From Streptomyces sp. RPA4-2 (GTDB lineage Bacteria; Actinomycetota; Actinomycetes; Streptomycetales; Streptomycetaceae): 64,000 nt of DNA. The stretch spans positions 682,001 through 746,000 of the forward strand of contig NZ_CP050975.2 in the NCBI RefSeq assembly GCF_012273515.2, read 5' to 3'. A model generated the notes under the pieces. The model searched no databases. It had not been told where the DNA came from and saw nothing but the letters and a program-made list of their open reading frames with translations. Below, piece after piece: positions 50,097 through 58,983 of the stretch. How positions within the stretch are numbered: position 1 is the stretch's first letter; the number at the start of each line of letters is the position of its first letter. The translations under genes were made by a program, and so were the position numbers.

Positions 50097-52949
50097 TCAG
50101 TCGGCTCCGTCGGGGCTGATGGCCCCCTCGATCGCCAGTCGGGTCAGTTCGACCCGCGAGTTGATGCCGAGCTTGGTGAAGATGTGCTTCATATGCGTGT
50201 TGACGGTGTGCACGGACACGTACAACTTGTCGGCCATCGCCCGGTTGGTGAGGCCCTCGACGACGAGCGGGATCAGTTTCCGCTCGGATTCGGTCAGGCT
50301 TCCCAGGCCCGGGGGGCCGGCTGTGTGGATCCGCACGGGGGCGGTGCGCACGCCGAGCCGGCGCAGGCGCCCCCTGATCCGTTCCTGGTCGCGCCCGGCT
50401 CCCGAGGCCGCTGCCAGCCGGCCGGCTTCCTCGAAGTACGGGATCGCCGGTGTCGTGCCGGCCGATCCCGCCAGGAGTTCGCCGAGGTCCTCGCAGGCCG
50501 CTGCCAGGGCCAACGGCCTGCCCGCGCTCCGGTAGCCGGTGATGGCGGACTCCAGCGCACGGGGGTCGCCGTGGAGCAGGCCGTCCACATGGGCGCGGAC
50601 CGCCCCGATGATCTGCCGGCTCTCGTCCTGTGCGACCAGACCGCGCAGCGCGCCGGACACGGCCCGCGCGAGCGACGGGTCCTCGCCGCGGAGCGCGATG
50701 CGCACGATCCCCGGCCAGTGGGACGGGGGTACCGCCAGCAGCCGCGCCGGCTCAGGGCTCTGGAAGCCTGCCGTGACTGCCGCCGCCGCCGCGCCGTTCT
50801 CGCCCTCCGCGTCCGCCACTCCGGCGCGCGCGAGAGACACCCAAGGGCCGTACCGCTGCGTCGTGTTCGTGCCGAAAACGGTGTCGGCGGCGCGTAGGTG
50901 GTCCCTGGCCTTGGTGAGGTCACCGCGTCTGATCTCCACCAACGCCAGTACGGAGCGGGCCTGCGGGTTCGGCAGCGTGATCTCGAGTTCGGCCGCCACC
51001 ATCAGGCTGGCCTCGGCCTCCACGGCCGCGTCGTCCAGCGCTCCCTGTTCGAGGAGTGCGCAGGCACGGGCGGCATGCCAGAGGGGTAGTGACCAGCCCA
51101 GGCCCAGCGCCTCCGCTTCGCGCTGTCCCTCCCGCAGAATCCGCTCGGTGTCCGCGAGCCGGTCGGTGGCGGTGAGTACGGTCGCCAGCCACAACGCCGG
51201 GATCCGTGGGGGGCGCAGGTAGAGCGCGGCGGACTGGGTGCCGGCGCGTCGGGTGGCTTCCTCGGCGAGCTCGAGGGCGCGGGCCAGGCGCCCTCGGTAG
51301 AAGGACGTCTGCGACTGGAACACCATGGCGCTGACGACGACGGCCGGGTCATGGCTGCGATACGAGGCCTCGACCAGCCAGGGACCGGTCTGCTCGGCGG
51401 CGGTGATGTCTCCGAGGTACACATGGCCCGTGGCCTTGGTCTTCAGCAGCCGGACGCGCAGGTCGGACGGCAGCGCGGGAAGGTCCAGGGCCTGCTGGAG
51501 GTGGGTCATCGCGGCGGCGTCGTCGCCGGCGGCCTGGTGGATCTCGGCGGCCACCAGGCGCAGGTTCGCCTCCTGGAGCGGTTCGAGGCCTTCCGGCAGA
51601 GTGGCGTCGACCAGGTCGAGCGCCTCGTGGACCCGGCGGGTCCTGCCCAGATACTCGGCGGCGTCGGTCAGCAGGGTGATGCGGCGGGGGTCGTGCGCGG
51701 GCAGCAGTCCGGCGACCCGCTGGGCCAGGTCCGCGGCCGCGTCGGGGGCCGACGACGACAGTTCCCGTACGGCCGTGGTCAGCGTGGTCACGGCATCGTC
51801 GTCGACCGGGCCGCCCGACATGACGACGTGCCAGGCCACCTCCGCCGATCGTGCTCCGATGCCGCGCAGGCTGTCGGCCGCTTCCCGGTGCAGAGCCATG
51901 CGTACGGCCAAGGGCAGGTTCTCGTGGACGGCCTGCCGGATGAGGTCGTGGCGGAAGGCGAGTCGCGGGCCGTCGGCCGAGAGCAGACCGGCACGCAGGG
52001 CGGCCTCGACGCCCGACAGCAGGCTGCCGACCTGTCTGCCGAGCATGCGGGCGGCCGTGCCGAGGTCGAATTCGCGGCCGAGGACGGACCCGATCTGGAG
52101 CAGGCGTACGGCGTCCTCCGGAAGTCGGTCCAGACGCGCGGCGATACTCCGCCGGAAACTGACGGGTATGCCGTCGTGCAGGAGGCTCGCCTCGCCCGCC
52201 TCCGTTCTGGCGGCATCCGTGTCGGCGAACGCGCGTACCAGTTCGATGGCGAGGAAAGGATTGCCCGCGACGGCTCGCAGAAGCCTGGCCAGACCGGGTG
52301 ACGGCCTCGCTCCGAGGACGTCTGCCGCGATGTCCTGCAGGTCCCCCAGTGGCAGGGGGCCGAGGGTCAGCCAGCGGGCTCCGAGGCGTTCGAGGTCGTC
52401 CCGCACTCTGGCCACGGTCGGTCGCTCGGTGTCCGACCGTACCGCCAGCACCCACAGGATCCGTGAGGCGTCCAGGCGTCCGGGCAGGGTGCGCAGGACG
52501 AAGAGCGTGGCGGGGTCCGCCCATTGCGCGTCGTCCACGAGGACCGCCACCGGGGCGTGCTGAGCCCGGTCCTCCAGAGCGTCCGTGATGCTGTCCAGCA
52601 GCCAGAGCCGCTGGTCGTCGGTGGCCGCGGCGGCTCGGTGGGAACCGTCGGAGGACTGCAGCGCGGACTGCAGCGCGGCTCCCGCCGCGTACTGGTCGAG
52701 TTCGTCGGCCCGTACCGACACCACGTCGAACCCGGACCGCCGCCCCATCCCGTCCAGTTCCCTGAGCAGCCGGCTCTTGCCGACGCCTGGCGCGCCTTCC
52801 ACCACGACGCAGGCCCCTCGTCCGCCACGCACCGTGTCCAGGGCTTCGCGGACAGCAGTGATCTCGCGGTCCCGTCCTCGCAGGCGCGGACCGGTCAGGG
52901 CGTATTTCCCGCGCCCACCTGCCTGGTCGCCGGCGTCTGTGCTGCTCAT
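50097..52949 (-). CDS. Large ATP-binding LuxR-family (LAL) regulator, divergent from the monooxygenase
   Basis: 950 residues from ATG 52949; GTG 53015 is possible and neither has a clear ribosome site, though GATGCT lies six bases before the ATG. AAA/STAND ATPase with Walker A GAPGVGKS (52-59) and a Walker B-like APVAVLVDDAQWADPA. A long TPR-like helical region follows, then a LuxR helix-turn-helix (LTESERKLIPLVVEGLTNRA, MADKLYVSVHTVNTHMKHIF). The gene is divergent from the HpaB-type monooxygenase with 159 bp between them, so it is a good candidate for the pathway activator responding to an aromatic inducer. Confidence 0.9.
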   Translation of the reverse strand: MSSTDAGDQAGGRGKYALTGPRLRGRDREITAVREALDTVRGGRGACVVVEGAPGVGKSRLLRELDGMGRRSGFDVVSVRADELDQYAAGAALQSALQSSDGSHRAAAATDDQRLWLLDSITDALEDRAQHAPVAVLVDDAQWADPATLFVLRTLPGRLDASRILWVLAVRSDTERPTVARVRDDLERLGARWLTLGPLPLGDLQDIAADVLGARPSPGLARLLRAVAGNPFLAIELVRAFADTDAARTEAGEASLLHDGIPVSFRRSIAARLDRLPEDAVRLLQIGSVLGREFDLGTAARMLGRQVGSLLSGVEAALRAGLLSADGPRLAFRHDLIRQAVHENLPLAVRMALHREAADSLRGIGARSAEVAWHVVMSGGPVDDDAVTTLTTAVRELSSSAPDAAADLAQRVAGLLPAHDPRRITLLTDAAEYLGRTRRVHEALDLVDATLPEGLEPLQEANLRLVAAEIHQAAGDDAAAMTHLQQALDLPALPSDLRVRLLKTKATGHVYLGDITAAEQTGPWLVEASYRSHDPAVVVSAMVFQSQTSFYRGRLARALELAEEATRRAGTQSAALYLRPPRIPALWLATVLTATDRLADTERILREGQREAEALGLGWSLPLWHAARACALLEQGALDDAAVEAEASLMVAAELEITLPNPQARSVLALVEIRRGDLTKARDHLRAADTVFGTNTTQRYGPWVSLARAGVADAEGENGAAAAAVTAGFQSPEPARLLAVPPSHWPGIVRIALRGEDPSLARAVSGALRGLVAQDESRQIIGAVRAHVDGLLHGDPRALESAITGYRSAGRPLALAAACEDLGELLAGSAGTTPAIPYFEEAGRLAAASGAGRDQERIRGRLRRLGVRTAPVRIHTAGPPGLGSLTESERKLIPLVVEGLTNRAMADKLYVSVHTVNTHMKHIFTKLGINSRVELTRLAIEGAISPDGAD

Positions 52950-53108
52950 GGGGCAAGCATCGCTCACGGCCGCGTCCGCCCTCAACGCCGGTTTCCCGGT
53001 TATCGCCGGTTTCACCCGGGTGATCGTCGGCTGCGCGCCGTCCTGTCACCCTGTCGCGACGCACGCTCCGTGGCATCCGGATCTCTTGCCCCTGGAGAGG
53101 AGCACGAC

Positions 53109-54638
53109 GTGCGTACAGGCAAGGAATACCTGGCAGCGCTGAACGACGGCCGCAAGGTGTGGGTGGGTGACGAGCTCGTCGACAACGTGGCCACGCACCC
53201 GAAGACCAGGGCGTACGCCCAGAGCCTCGCGGCCTTCTACGACCTGCACCACCGCCCGGATCTCCAGGACGCCATGACGTTCGTGGACGAGGATGGCGTC
53301 CGGCGGTCCATGACGTGGTTCGAGCACCGTTCCAAGGAGGACCTGCGGCGTAAGCGCCACTACCTGGAGACGGTGCAGCGGGAACTCGGCGGCGGGGCGA
53401 TCCCGCGTACGCCGGACGTCAACAACTACGTCCTGCTGACCTACGTCGACGACCCGGAGCCGTGGAGCAGCCAGTCCGTCGGGACCGGCGGGAGGGACCT
53501 CACCGAGGGGATCCTCGACTTCTGGAACGTGGTGCGGGACGGAGACCTCAACGCGACCCCGGCCTTCGTCGACCCCCAGGCGGACCGCTCGCGCGATTCC
53601 GCCCAGGCCGAGTCGCCCGCCCTGCGGGTGGTCGCCACGTCGGACGAGGGCATCACCGTGCGGGGTGTGAAGGCGATCAGCACCGGCGCGGCTTTCGGCG
53701 ACTGGATCCACATCGGCGTCTTCTACCGACCCGGAATCGTCGCGGAACAGATCATCTACGGGGCGGTGAAGCCCGACACCCCCGGGGTCACCATCATCTG
53801 CCGGGAGAGCAACGTCCACGACGGTGAGGAGATCGAGCACCCGCTCGCCTCGCAAGGTGACGAACTGGACAGCGTCATCGTGTTCGAGGACGTGTTCATC
53901 CCCTGGAACCGCGTCTTCCACATCGGCAACCCCCAGCACGCGGCGCTGTACCCGCAACGTGTCTTCGACTGGCTGCACTACCACTCGCTGGTGCGTGCGA
54001 TGGTGAAGGCCGAGCTGATGCTCGGCCTGGCCCTGCTGATCACCGAGCACATCGGCACGTACCAGCTGCCGCCGGTCCAGGCCCGGGTCGCCCGGTTCGC
54101 CGGCTTCCACCAGACGCTCAAGGCGCATACGGTCGGTTCCGAGGACGAGGGGTTCTTCACTCCCGGCGGCATCTTCAAGCCGAACGTCCTGATGTTCGAC
54201 TTCGGGCGCGCGTACTACATCGAGCACATCACCGACATGGTCCACGAGCTCCTCGACCTGGCCGGTCGTTCCGCGCTCATCTACCCGACCGAGGGACAGT
54301 GGCAGCAGCCTGAACTGCGGCCGTGGCTGGAGGCGTTGCAGACCGGGCCGGTCGGCAGGCCCTACGACCGGCTGAAGATCAGCCGAGTGATCCGCGACAT
54401 GTTCCTGTCCGACTGGGGCGGCCGCATCAGCACCTTCGAGAACTTCAACGGCACGCCTCTGCTCGCCATCCGGAGTCTCACCATGAAGCGTGCCGAGATG
54501 TCCCCGAGCGGCAGCATGGCCGACCTCGCGCGCAAGGTCTGCGGCATCGAGAGCGTGAGCGACGAGCAGGAGACCGTGTACACGGCTCAGGCGAACTACG
54601 CCCGGCGCCAGGACGCCTCACGTCCGGACGCCTCCTAG
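53109..54638 (+). CDS. FADH2-dependent HpaB/GraA-type aromatic monooxygenase (probable resorcinol hydroxylase)
   Basis: 509 residues from GTG 53109, behind GAGAGGAG. It has the 4-hydroxyphenylacetate 3-hydroxylase family layout: RTGKEYLAALNDGRKVWVGD, a beta-barrel with GAAFGDWIHIGVFYRPG, and the C-terminal helical domain with RVFDWLHYHSLVRAMVKAEL. These enzymes hydroxylate phenols using FADH2 supplied by a separate reductase. With hydroxyquinol dioxygenase, maleylacetate reductase and a flavin reductase within 7 kb, the likeliest reaction is resorcinol to hydroxyquinol, as for GraA; a (chloro)phenol is also possible. The TAG stop lies in the CTAG end of an inverted-repeat element. Confidence 0.88.
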   Translation: MRTGKEYLAALNDGRKVWVGDELVDNVATHPKTRAYAQSLAAFYDLHHRPDLQDAMTFVDEDGVRRSMTWFEHRSKEDLRRKRHYLETVQRELGGGAIPRTPDVNNYVLLTYVDDPEPWSSQSVGTGGRDLTEGILDFWNVVRDGDLNATPAFVDPQADRSRDSAQAESPALRVVATSDEGITVRGVKAISTGAAFGDWIHIGVFYRPGIVAEQIIYGAVKPDTPGVTIICRESNVHDGEEIEHPLASQGDELDSVIVFEDVFIPWNRVFHIGNPQHAALYPQRVFDWLHYHSLVRAMVKAELMLGLALLITEHIGTYQLPPVQARVARFAGFHQTLKAHTVGSEDEGFFTPGGIFKPNVLMFDFGRAYYIEHITDMVHELLDLAGRSALIYPTEGQWQQPELRPWLEALQTGPVGRPYDRLKISRVIRDMFLSDWGGRISTFENFNGTPLLAIRSLTMKRAEMSPSGSMADLARKVCGIESVSDEQETVYTAQANYARRQDASRPDAS

Positions 54639-54815
54639 GGCGTGTTGCGAAAGTCCCGTCGTCCGCCCGGAGGGCGGGCCTCGCGGCGTCTGGTGCGTGC
54701 TCTCGGTGGGCCGGGCGGAAGCCCGCGTACTGGACGTACTCGGGTTTTCGCCCGGTGCGGCGAGAGTGCGTGCCAGGCGTCGCGAGGCAGGCGGGACTTT
54801 CGCAACACGCCCTAG
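54635..54815. mobile_element. MITE-like fold-back element, 181 bp, perfect 24-bp terminal inverted repeats
   Basis: Terminal repeats CTAGGGCGTGTTGCGAAAGT... (54635-54658) and their exact complement (54792-54815) enclose a further imperfect fold-back (CCTCGCGGCGTCTGG near the left, CCAGGCGTCGCGAGG near the right). There is no coding capacity. Both ends are CTAG, consistent with insertion at, or duplication of, a CTAG site. The left CTAG supplies the stop codon of the monooxygenase gene. A shorter relative is at 57230-57292. The hairpin should also act as a terminator for both convergent genes. Confidence 0.8.
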
Positions 54816-54834
54816 CGGGATGCCAGGGCCCGGA

Positions 54835-57054
54835 TCAGAGCACACCGCACTCCCGGGCCCTGGCGACCGCTCCGCCCCTGTCGTGCGCGTCGAGCTTGCG
54901 GAAGATCGCCCGTACCTGTGTCTTGACGGTGTTGTGGGACACGTAGAGCTCGGACGCGATCTCACGCAGCGTCAGCGGCCCGCACAGGGCACGGAGCACC
55001 CTCCGCTCCCCCACCGACAGGTCCTGGGGGCGGGGGGCGGCGGGTGCCCTCACCGTGTCCCCGCCTGTTCGGCCGAGCAGGTCCGTCAGTACCCCGGGCG
55101 CCTCGCACCGGGCCGCCGCCCGCTCGGCCGCCTCGCGGGCCTCTCGCGCCGCGTCCGTGTTGCGCCGCGCGCTCTCGAGCCGCGACCGCGTGAAGTGGCA
55201 GAGGGCGCGTACGTGGGGTTCGCCTCCCGTACGGGGGGAGCCCGCCAGCACCGCTTCCGCGCCGGCCAGGACCCGTTCGGCCTCCTCGGTCTCTCCCTCC
55301 TCCAGGAGCAGGACGGCCCGGCCGATGTAGGCGGCCACGGAGACGAAGTGCCGGCCCAGCCCGACCGACTCGACCGCCTCGAGGGCCTCGTCACTGAGGA
55401 CGCGCGCCAGTTCGTGCCGCCCGGCCAGGAGCGCGCACAGCGTCCGCAGCCCCAGCGCGCGGACGAGCGCCAGTCCGTGCCCGGCGGCATGCGCGTCCCG
55501 GGTCGCCTCGGCGAGCAGCGCCTCCGCCTCCTCGTACCGGCGGGTCCACAGCAGCGCGGCACCGCGTGCCGTGCAGGCGAGGGCACGCCAGGCGGTCAGC
55601 GGCAGGGTGCCGGCGACGGCGGCTTCGCCGAGACGGCCGGCGGTCAGCATCTCCCCCTTGAGACAGCAGGCGACGACCTGAGCGACGGCCGCGGCGTCGG
55701 ACACCGTGCCGCCTTCACCGACCGTCTCCGATCCCGTCTGCCTCAGCCGGGCCACATCCAGCCAGCGCCGGGCCGTTTCCGGGGCGTCTCCCGAGAGAGC
55801 CGCCATCGCCGCCACGACGCACAGTCTCGCGTCGGCGGCGACCGTGCGGGGCGGCAGGAGGTCCAGCCACTGCGAGACCTGCGCACCACGGCCTGCCGAG
55901 ACCGCCTTCTCCCAGCCGTCGAGAACCGACGCGACGGCCGCGGACTCGGCGCCGCCCAGCGTCCAGTGCCGTACGGCCGCGGTCGTCTCCCCGCGCCGGG
56001 AGTACCACTGGGCCGCCGAACGGTGCAGGGACACGACGGTGTCGGACCCTTCGGACCCGAGGACGTCGGACAGCAGCGCGGACAGTCCTGGGTGGTGCCG
56101 GTACACCGACGGATCGGCGGCGACGGGCACGAGCAGTTGCACGGTCCGTGCGAGCTCGCGCAGCAGTACGCCCGCCCGGTCCCCGGCCAGGGCCTGGCAC
56201 GGCCCTGCACTCAACTCGTCGAGCACACTGGTGCGCAGCAGGAACCGGCGCTGTTCGGCGGTGAGCCGGTCGAGCACCTCGGTGGCCAGATACTCGGTGA
56301 CGGCTTGGCCACCGCGGGCCAGATTCCCTTCCGTGGCGGCCTCGTTCGCCGGGCGGGCGAGGGTACGCCCCATGATGCAGAGCCCCGCGGCCCATCCCTC
56401 CGTGGCCTCGTACAGCGAGCGCGAAGCGTCCTCCGTCGGAGCGGACCCGAGGAGACCGGTGAGTACGGCCTGTGTTTCCTCAGGGGTGAAGGCCAGTTCG
56501 TGCAGGGTGAGTTCGGCGATCAGACCCCGGGCGCGCAGGGTCGGTAGAGGACTTCCGGGAATGTGCCGGGTCGACAGGACGACACGGAAACCGGGGGGAA
56601 GCCTGGTCAGGAAGTCGGCGAGGCTGCGCACCGCGTCGGCGTCCGTGATGGATTCCAGTCCGTCGAGGATCAGCGTGAGCGGTTCCTCCCCGCCCAGTCC
56701 GGTCACCAGGCCCGGCAGGATCTCCTCGATCCACGCGTCGACCGTCCACCCGTCGCTGTCGAGGCGGCCGGGCAGGTTCGGTCGTACGTGGTGCACCGCT
56801 CGCAGGATGCAGGACCACAGCCGGCCCGGGGCGTTGTCGTACGCGTCCAGGCTGAGCCAGGCGCACTCTCCACGGGCCGCCAGGCCCTGCGCCCATTCGG
56901 TCAGGAGCACCGTTTTCCCGGCACCAGCCGGCGCGGAGAGCACCACGACGGGCTCGGTCGCCGCGTCGAGCCGGCGCAGCAGGCGCGGGCGTGTCAGCAG
57001 ATGCGGGGGCTGGACCGGGGGATGCAGCTTGAAGGTCGCGACGGAGCTGGTCAT
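54835..57054 (-). CDS. MalT-like ATP-binding LuxR-family regulator
   Basis: 739 residues from ATG 57054 (GGAAAG four bases upstream; ATG 57102 is an alternative). STAND ATPase of the MalT type, beginning VATFKLHPPVQPPHLLTRPR, with Walker A APAGAGKT (41-48) and Walker B LTLILDGLE. A winged-helix region, TPR-like repeats and a C-terminal LuxR helix-turn-helix follow (LSVGERRVLRALCGPLTLRE, IASELYVSHNTVKTQVRAIF). MalT-type proteins are inducer-activated. It sits between the monooxygenase and the rest of the hydroxyquinol genes, so control of that pathway is likely. Confidence 0.9.
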   Translation of the reverse strand: MTSSVATFKLHPPVQPPHLLTRPRLLRRLDAATEPVVVLSAPAGAGKTVLLTEWAQGLAARGECAWLSLDAYDNAPGRLWSCILRAVHHVRPNLPGRLDSDGWTVDAWIEEILPGLVTGLGGEEPLTLILDGLESITDADAVRSLADFLTRLPPGFRVVLSTRHIPGSPLPTLRARGLIAELTLHELAFTPEETQAVLTGLLGSAPTEDASRSLYEATEGWAAGLCIMGRTLARPANEAATEGNLARGGQAVTEYLATEVLDRLTAEQRRFLLRTSVLDELSAGPCQALAGDRAGVLLRELARTVQLLVPVAADPSVYRHHPGLSALLSDVLGSEGSDTVVSLHRSAAQWYSRRGETTAAVRHWTLGGAESAAVASVLDGWEKAVSAGRGAQVSQWLDLLPPRTVAADARLCVVAAMAALSGDAPETARRWLDVARLRQTGSETVGEGGTVSDAAAVAQVVACCLKGEMLTAGRLGEAAVAGTLPLTAWRALACTARGAALLWTRRYEEAEALLAEATRDAHAAGHGLALVRALGLRTLCALLAGRHELARVLSDEALEAVESVGLGRHFVSVAAYIGRAVLLLEEGETEEAERVLAGAEAVLAGSPRTGGEPHVRALCHFTRSRLESARRNTDAAREAREAAERAAARCEAPGVLTDLLGRTGGDTVRAPAAPRPQDLSVGERRVLRALCGPLTLREIASELYVSHNTVKTQVRAIFRKLDAHDRGGAVARARECGVL

Positions 57055-57183
57055 GGCACTTTCCGTGGAGTCGTCGGGACGGGCGGAGCCCCCGACGGCC
57101 ATGGCTCGCCTCGCGGGAGCCCGACATCGGGGGCGGTGGTCCCGGCGGGCCGGTCATGGGCCCGGCAGCGACCTGCTTCGAAC

Positions 57184-57213
57184 CGCTGCCTCCAGGACCG
57201 CTGCCTCCAGGAC
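57184..57213. repeat. 15-bp perfect tandem duplication
   Basis: CGCTGCCTCCAGGAC occurs twice head to tail, next to the short inverted-repeat element and upstream of the MalT-like gene. Confidence 0.8.
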
Positions 57214-57229
57214 CAGTGCCGCGGCACCG

Positions 57230-57292
57230 GGGCGTGTTGCGTAGGTCCCGCCTGCCTCCGGCGGACGACGGGACTTACGCAACACGCCCTAG
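57230..57292. mobile_element. Short deletion copy of the CTAG-ended inverted-repeat element
   Basis: GGGCGTGTTGCGTAGGTCCCG (read as 57230-57250) pairs with 57269-57289 with one mismatch, and the right end continues into CTAG (57289-57292). It shares the terminal-repeat core GGGCGTGTTGCG with the 181-bp element, but only about 18 bp lie between the arms. The CTAG at the right end contains the TAG stop codon of the flavin reductase on the minus strand. Confidence 0.75.
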
Positions 57293-57777
57293 TACGCGGC
57301 CCTGAGCGTGCCGAAGCCGCCCGCGAAGTGGAGCAGTGGTCGGCACTCCGCCTTGTGTGCCCACTGGCGGACGTCGCCCACGAAGATGGTGTGGTCTCCG
57401 CCGGGGAGCGCCTCGGCGACGTCGCACACGACGGCCGCGATGGCGTCCTTCAGCACCGGCACGCCGTAGTCGTCGACGGTCTCGACGCCGGCGAACTTGT
57501 CCGCTTTGGAAGCGGCGAAGTTCCGTGCCAGGTGCTCGCTGTCCTCGCCGAGCACATTGACGGCGAAGCGGCCGTGCGCCGCGATCGCGGTCCGCGTGTA
57601 GAGGTGGTTGCCGATGCATACGAGCAGTTGGAGCGGGTCCAGCGAGAGGGCGGAAACGGCGCTCGCCGTCATACCGATGGGTGTGCTTCCGGAGCACGTG
57701 GTGATCACGCTGACACCCGTGGCGAGCCGGCTCATCGTGGCTCGGAATTCGACTGTCATGTCAAGGGTTTCGGACAT
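57289..57777 (-). CDS. Flavin reductase, partner of the HpaB-type monooxygenase
   Basis: 162 residues from ATG 57777, with an excellent GGAGGT seven bases upstream; an open frame extends further upstream but is not protein-like. Flavin-reductase-like domain: FRATMSRLATGVSVITTCSG, GMTASAVSALSLDPLQLLVC, FAVNVLGEDSEHLARNFAAS and LLHFAGGFGTLRAAY. It uses NAD(P)H to make FADH2/FMNH2 for a two-component monooxygenase, here most likely the enzyme at 53109. It lies downstream of the dioxygenase gene in the same direction, but a 336-bp gap with a tandem repeat separates them. Confidence 0.88.
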   Translation of the reverse strand: MSETLDMTVEFRATMSRLATGVSVITTCSGSTPIGMTASAVSALSLDPLQLLVCIGNHLYTRTAIAAHGRFAVNVLGEDSEHLARNFAASKADKFAGVETVDDYGVPVLKDAIAAVVCDVAEALPGGDHTIFVGDVRQWAHKAECRPLLHFAGGFGTLRAAY

Positions 57778-58113
57778 CGTGGGACCTCCGTGAACGTCGG
57801 AAGAGCGTCGGCCTGCTGCACAGGTCAGTGGGTGAACCCACCGCACCACCAGGCGGGTTGGCGGGTATGTCGTGAGGGCGGGCAGGAGCGGGGGCGGCTG
57901 CCCTGTGACGTGCGCGGGGTCGTCCCGTACGTGGCGGGGATCGCGCTTCGCCGAGTTCCAGGCGGAGTTGCGGGCCGGGGCGGTATCGAGGGTCGCCACG
58001 GTCTGCCGTCCCGTCGGCGCAGCCGGTCGGCCAGGCGTCGGAAGTCGGCGGGTGGCGGGTGGCGGGTGGCGGGCAGCGGGTGGCTGGTGGCGGCACTCCG
58101 AGCCGCTTGGTCC
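57778..58113. other. Gap between dioxygenase and flavin reductase genes
   Basis: 336 bp, no credible gene. It contains the 7-bp tandem repeat at 58047-58093 and a strong ribosome site for the reductase. A promoter here would let the reductase be expressed apart from the dioxygenase. Confidence 0.45.
58047..58093. repeat. 7-bp tandem repeat (GGCGGGT)n
   Basis: Three exact GGCGGGT units followed by three variant units and a partial one. One strand is G-rich, with possible quadruplex structure. Prone to slippage. Confidence 0.85.
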
Positions 58114-58983
58114 TCAGGCCGCGGGGAGGGGTTCGAGGACGAAGGTGTGGCGCAGCAGGGTGTAGGCCACGTCGGTCAGTCCACGGCAGGGCCCGGCGTC
58201 GGCCGCGTACGTGTCGTAGGACTCGAGCAGCGACTCCTTGACCCCGAACACCGGATCGCTGTCCAGGTACGGGTCGTCAGAGGGGAACAGCATGCTGGTC
58301 ACGCGCTGGAATCCCGGAGCCTCGATCAGCAGGTGCACGTGGGCGGGACGCATGGGCGACCTGCTGGTCGCGTTCAGGAGTTCGCCGACCGGGCCGTCAG
58401 CCGGTATCGGGTAGCTGGACGGTCGGATGGAACGGAAGCTGAAGTGGCCCGTCTCGTCGGTACGGAACAGGGCGCGCATGGCCGTGTCGACCTGGCCCGG
58501 CACATCCACGTCGTAGTGGCCGTCGGAGTCGCTGTGCCAGACGTCCACCGCGGCGCCGGTCACCGGCGTTCCCTCGCGGTTCACGACCCGTCCCTCGAAG
58601 AACAGCGGGGTGCCGGGCAGGCCTGCGGAGATGTCGGCGGCGTCGGCGAGCTGCGGCCTGTCCTCCCTGAAGAAGGGGCCCAGGACGCTGTTCTGGGTGG
58701 CTTCCGCGGGGCGTCGGTTGCTCAGGGCGTCGACCAGCATGGTGACGCCCAACACGTCGGACAGCAGGATGAATTCCTGGCGCGTGGGTGTGCACATCTG
58801 CCCGGTGCACGTCAGGAAGTCGATTCCCCGGGCCCACTCCTCCTCCGTCGGTTCGACGTCCCGGACGAAGTCGTGAAGATGCCGCACCAGTGATTCCAGG
58901 ATCTCCGCGAGGCGGGCGTCCTTGGTGTCCCGCATGGTCGCGATGACGGCATCGGTGATGGTGTCGCTGGTCAGATCACGCAT
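58114..58983 (-). CDS. Intradiol ring-cleavage dioxygenase, hydroxyquinol 1,2-dioxygenase-like
   Basis: 289 residues from ATG 58983, with GGGAG about six bases upstream. An N-terminal helical dimerisation domain (about 1-100) precedes the Fe(III) barrel. The metal ligands are Tyr157 (SDSDGHYDVD), Tyr191 (SSYPIP), His215 and His217 (RPAHVHLLI). Length and the EFILLSDVLGVTMLVDALSN segment fit hydroxyquinol 1,2-dioxygenase, which opens 1,2,4-trihydroxybenzene to maleylacetate, rather than catechol dioxygenase. Its start overlaps the end of the maleylacetate reductase gene by eight bases, which supports this assignment. Cytoplasmic. Confidence 0.9.
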   Translation of the reverse strand: MRDLTSDTITDAVIATMRDTKDARLAEILESLVRHLHDFVRDVEPTEEEWARGIDFLTCTGQMCTPTRQEFILLSDVLGVTMLVDALSNRRPAEATQNSVLGPFFREDRPQLADAADISAGLPGTPLFFEGRVVNREGTPVTGAAVDVWHSDSDGHYDVDVPGQVDTAMRALFRTDETGHFSFRSIRPSSYPIPADGPVGELLNATSRSPMRPAHVHLLIEAPGFQRVTSMLFPSDDPYLDSDPVFGVKESLLESYDTYAADAGPCRGLTDVAYTLLRHTFVLEPLPAA

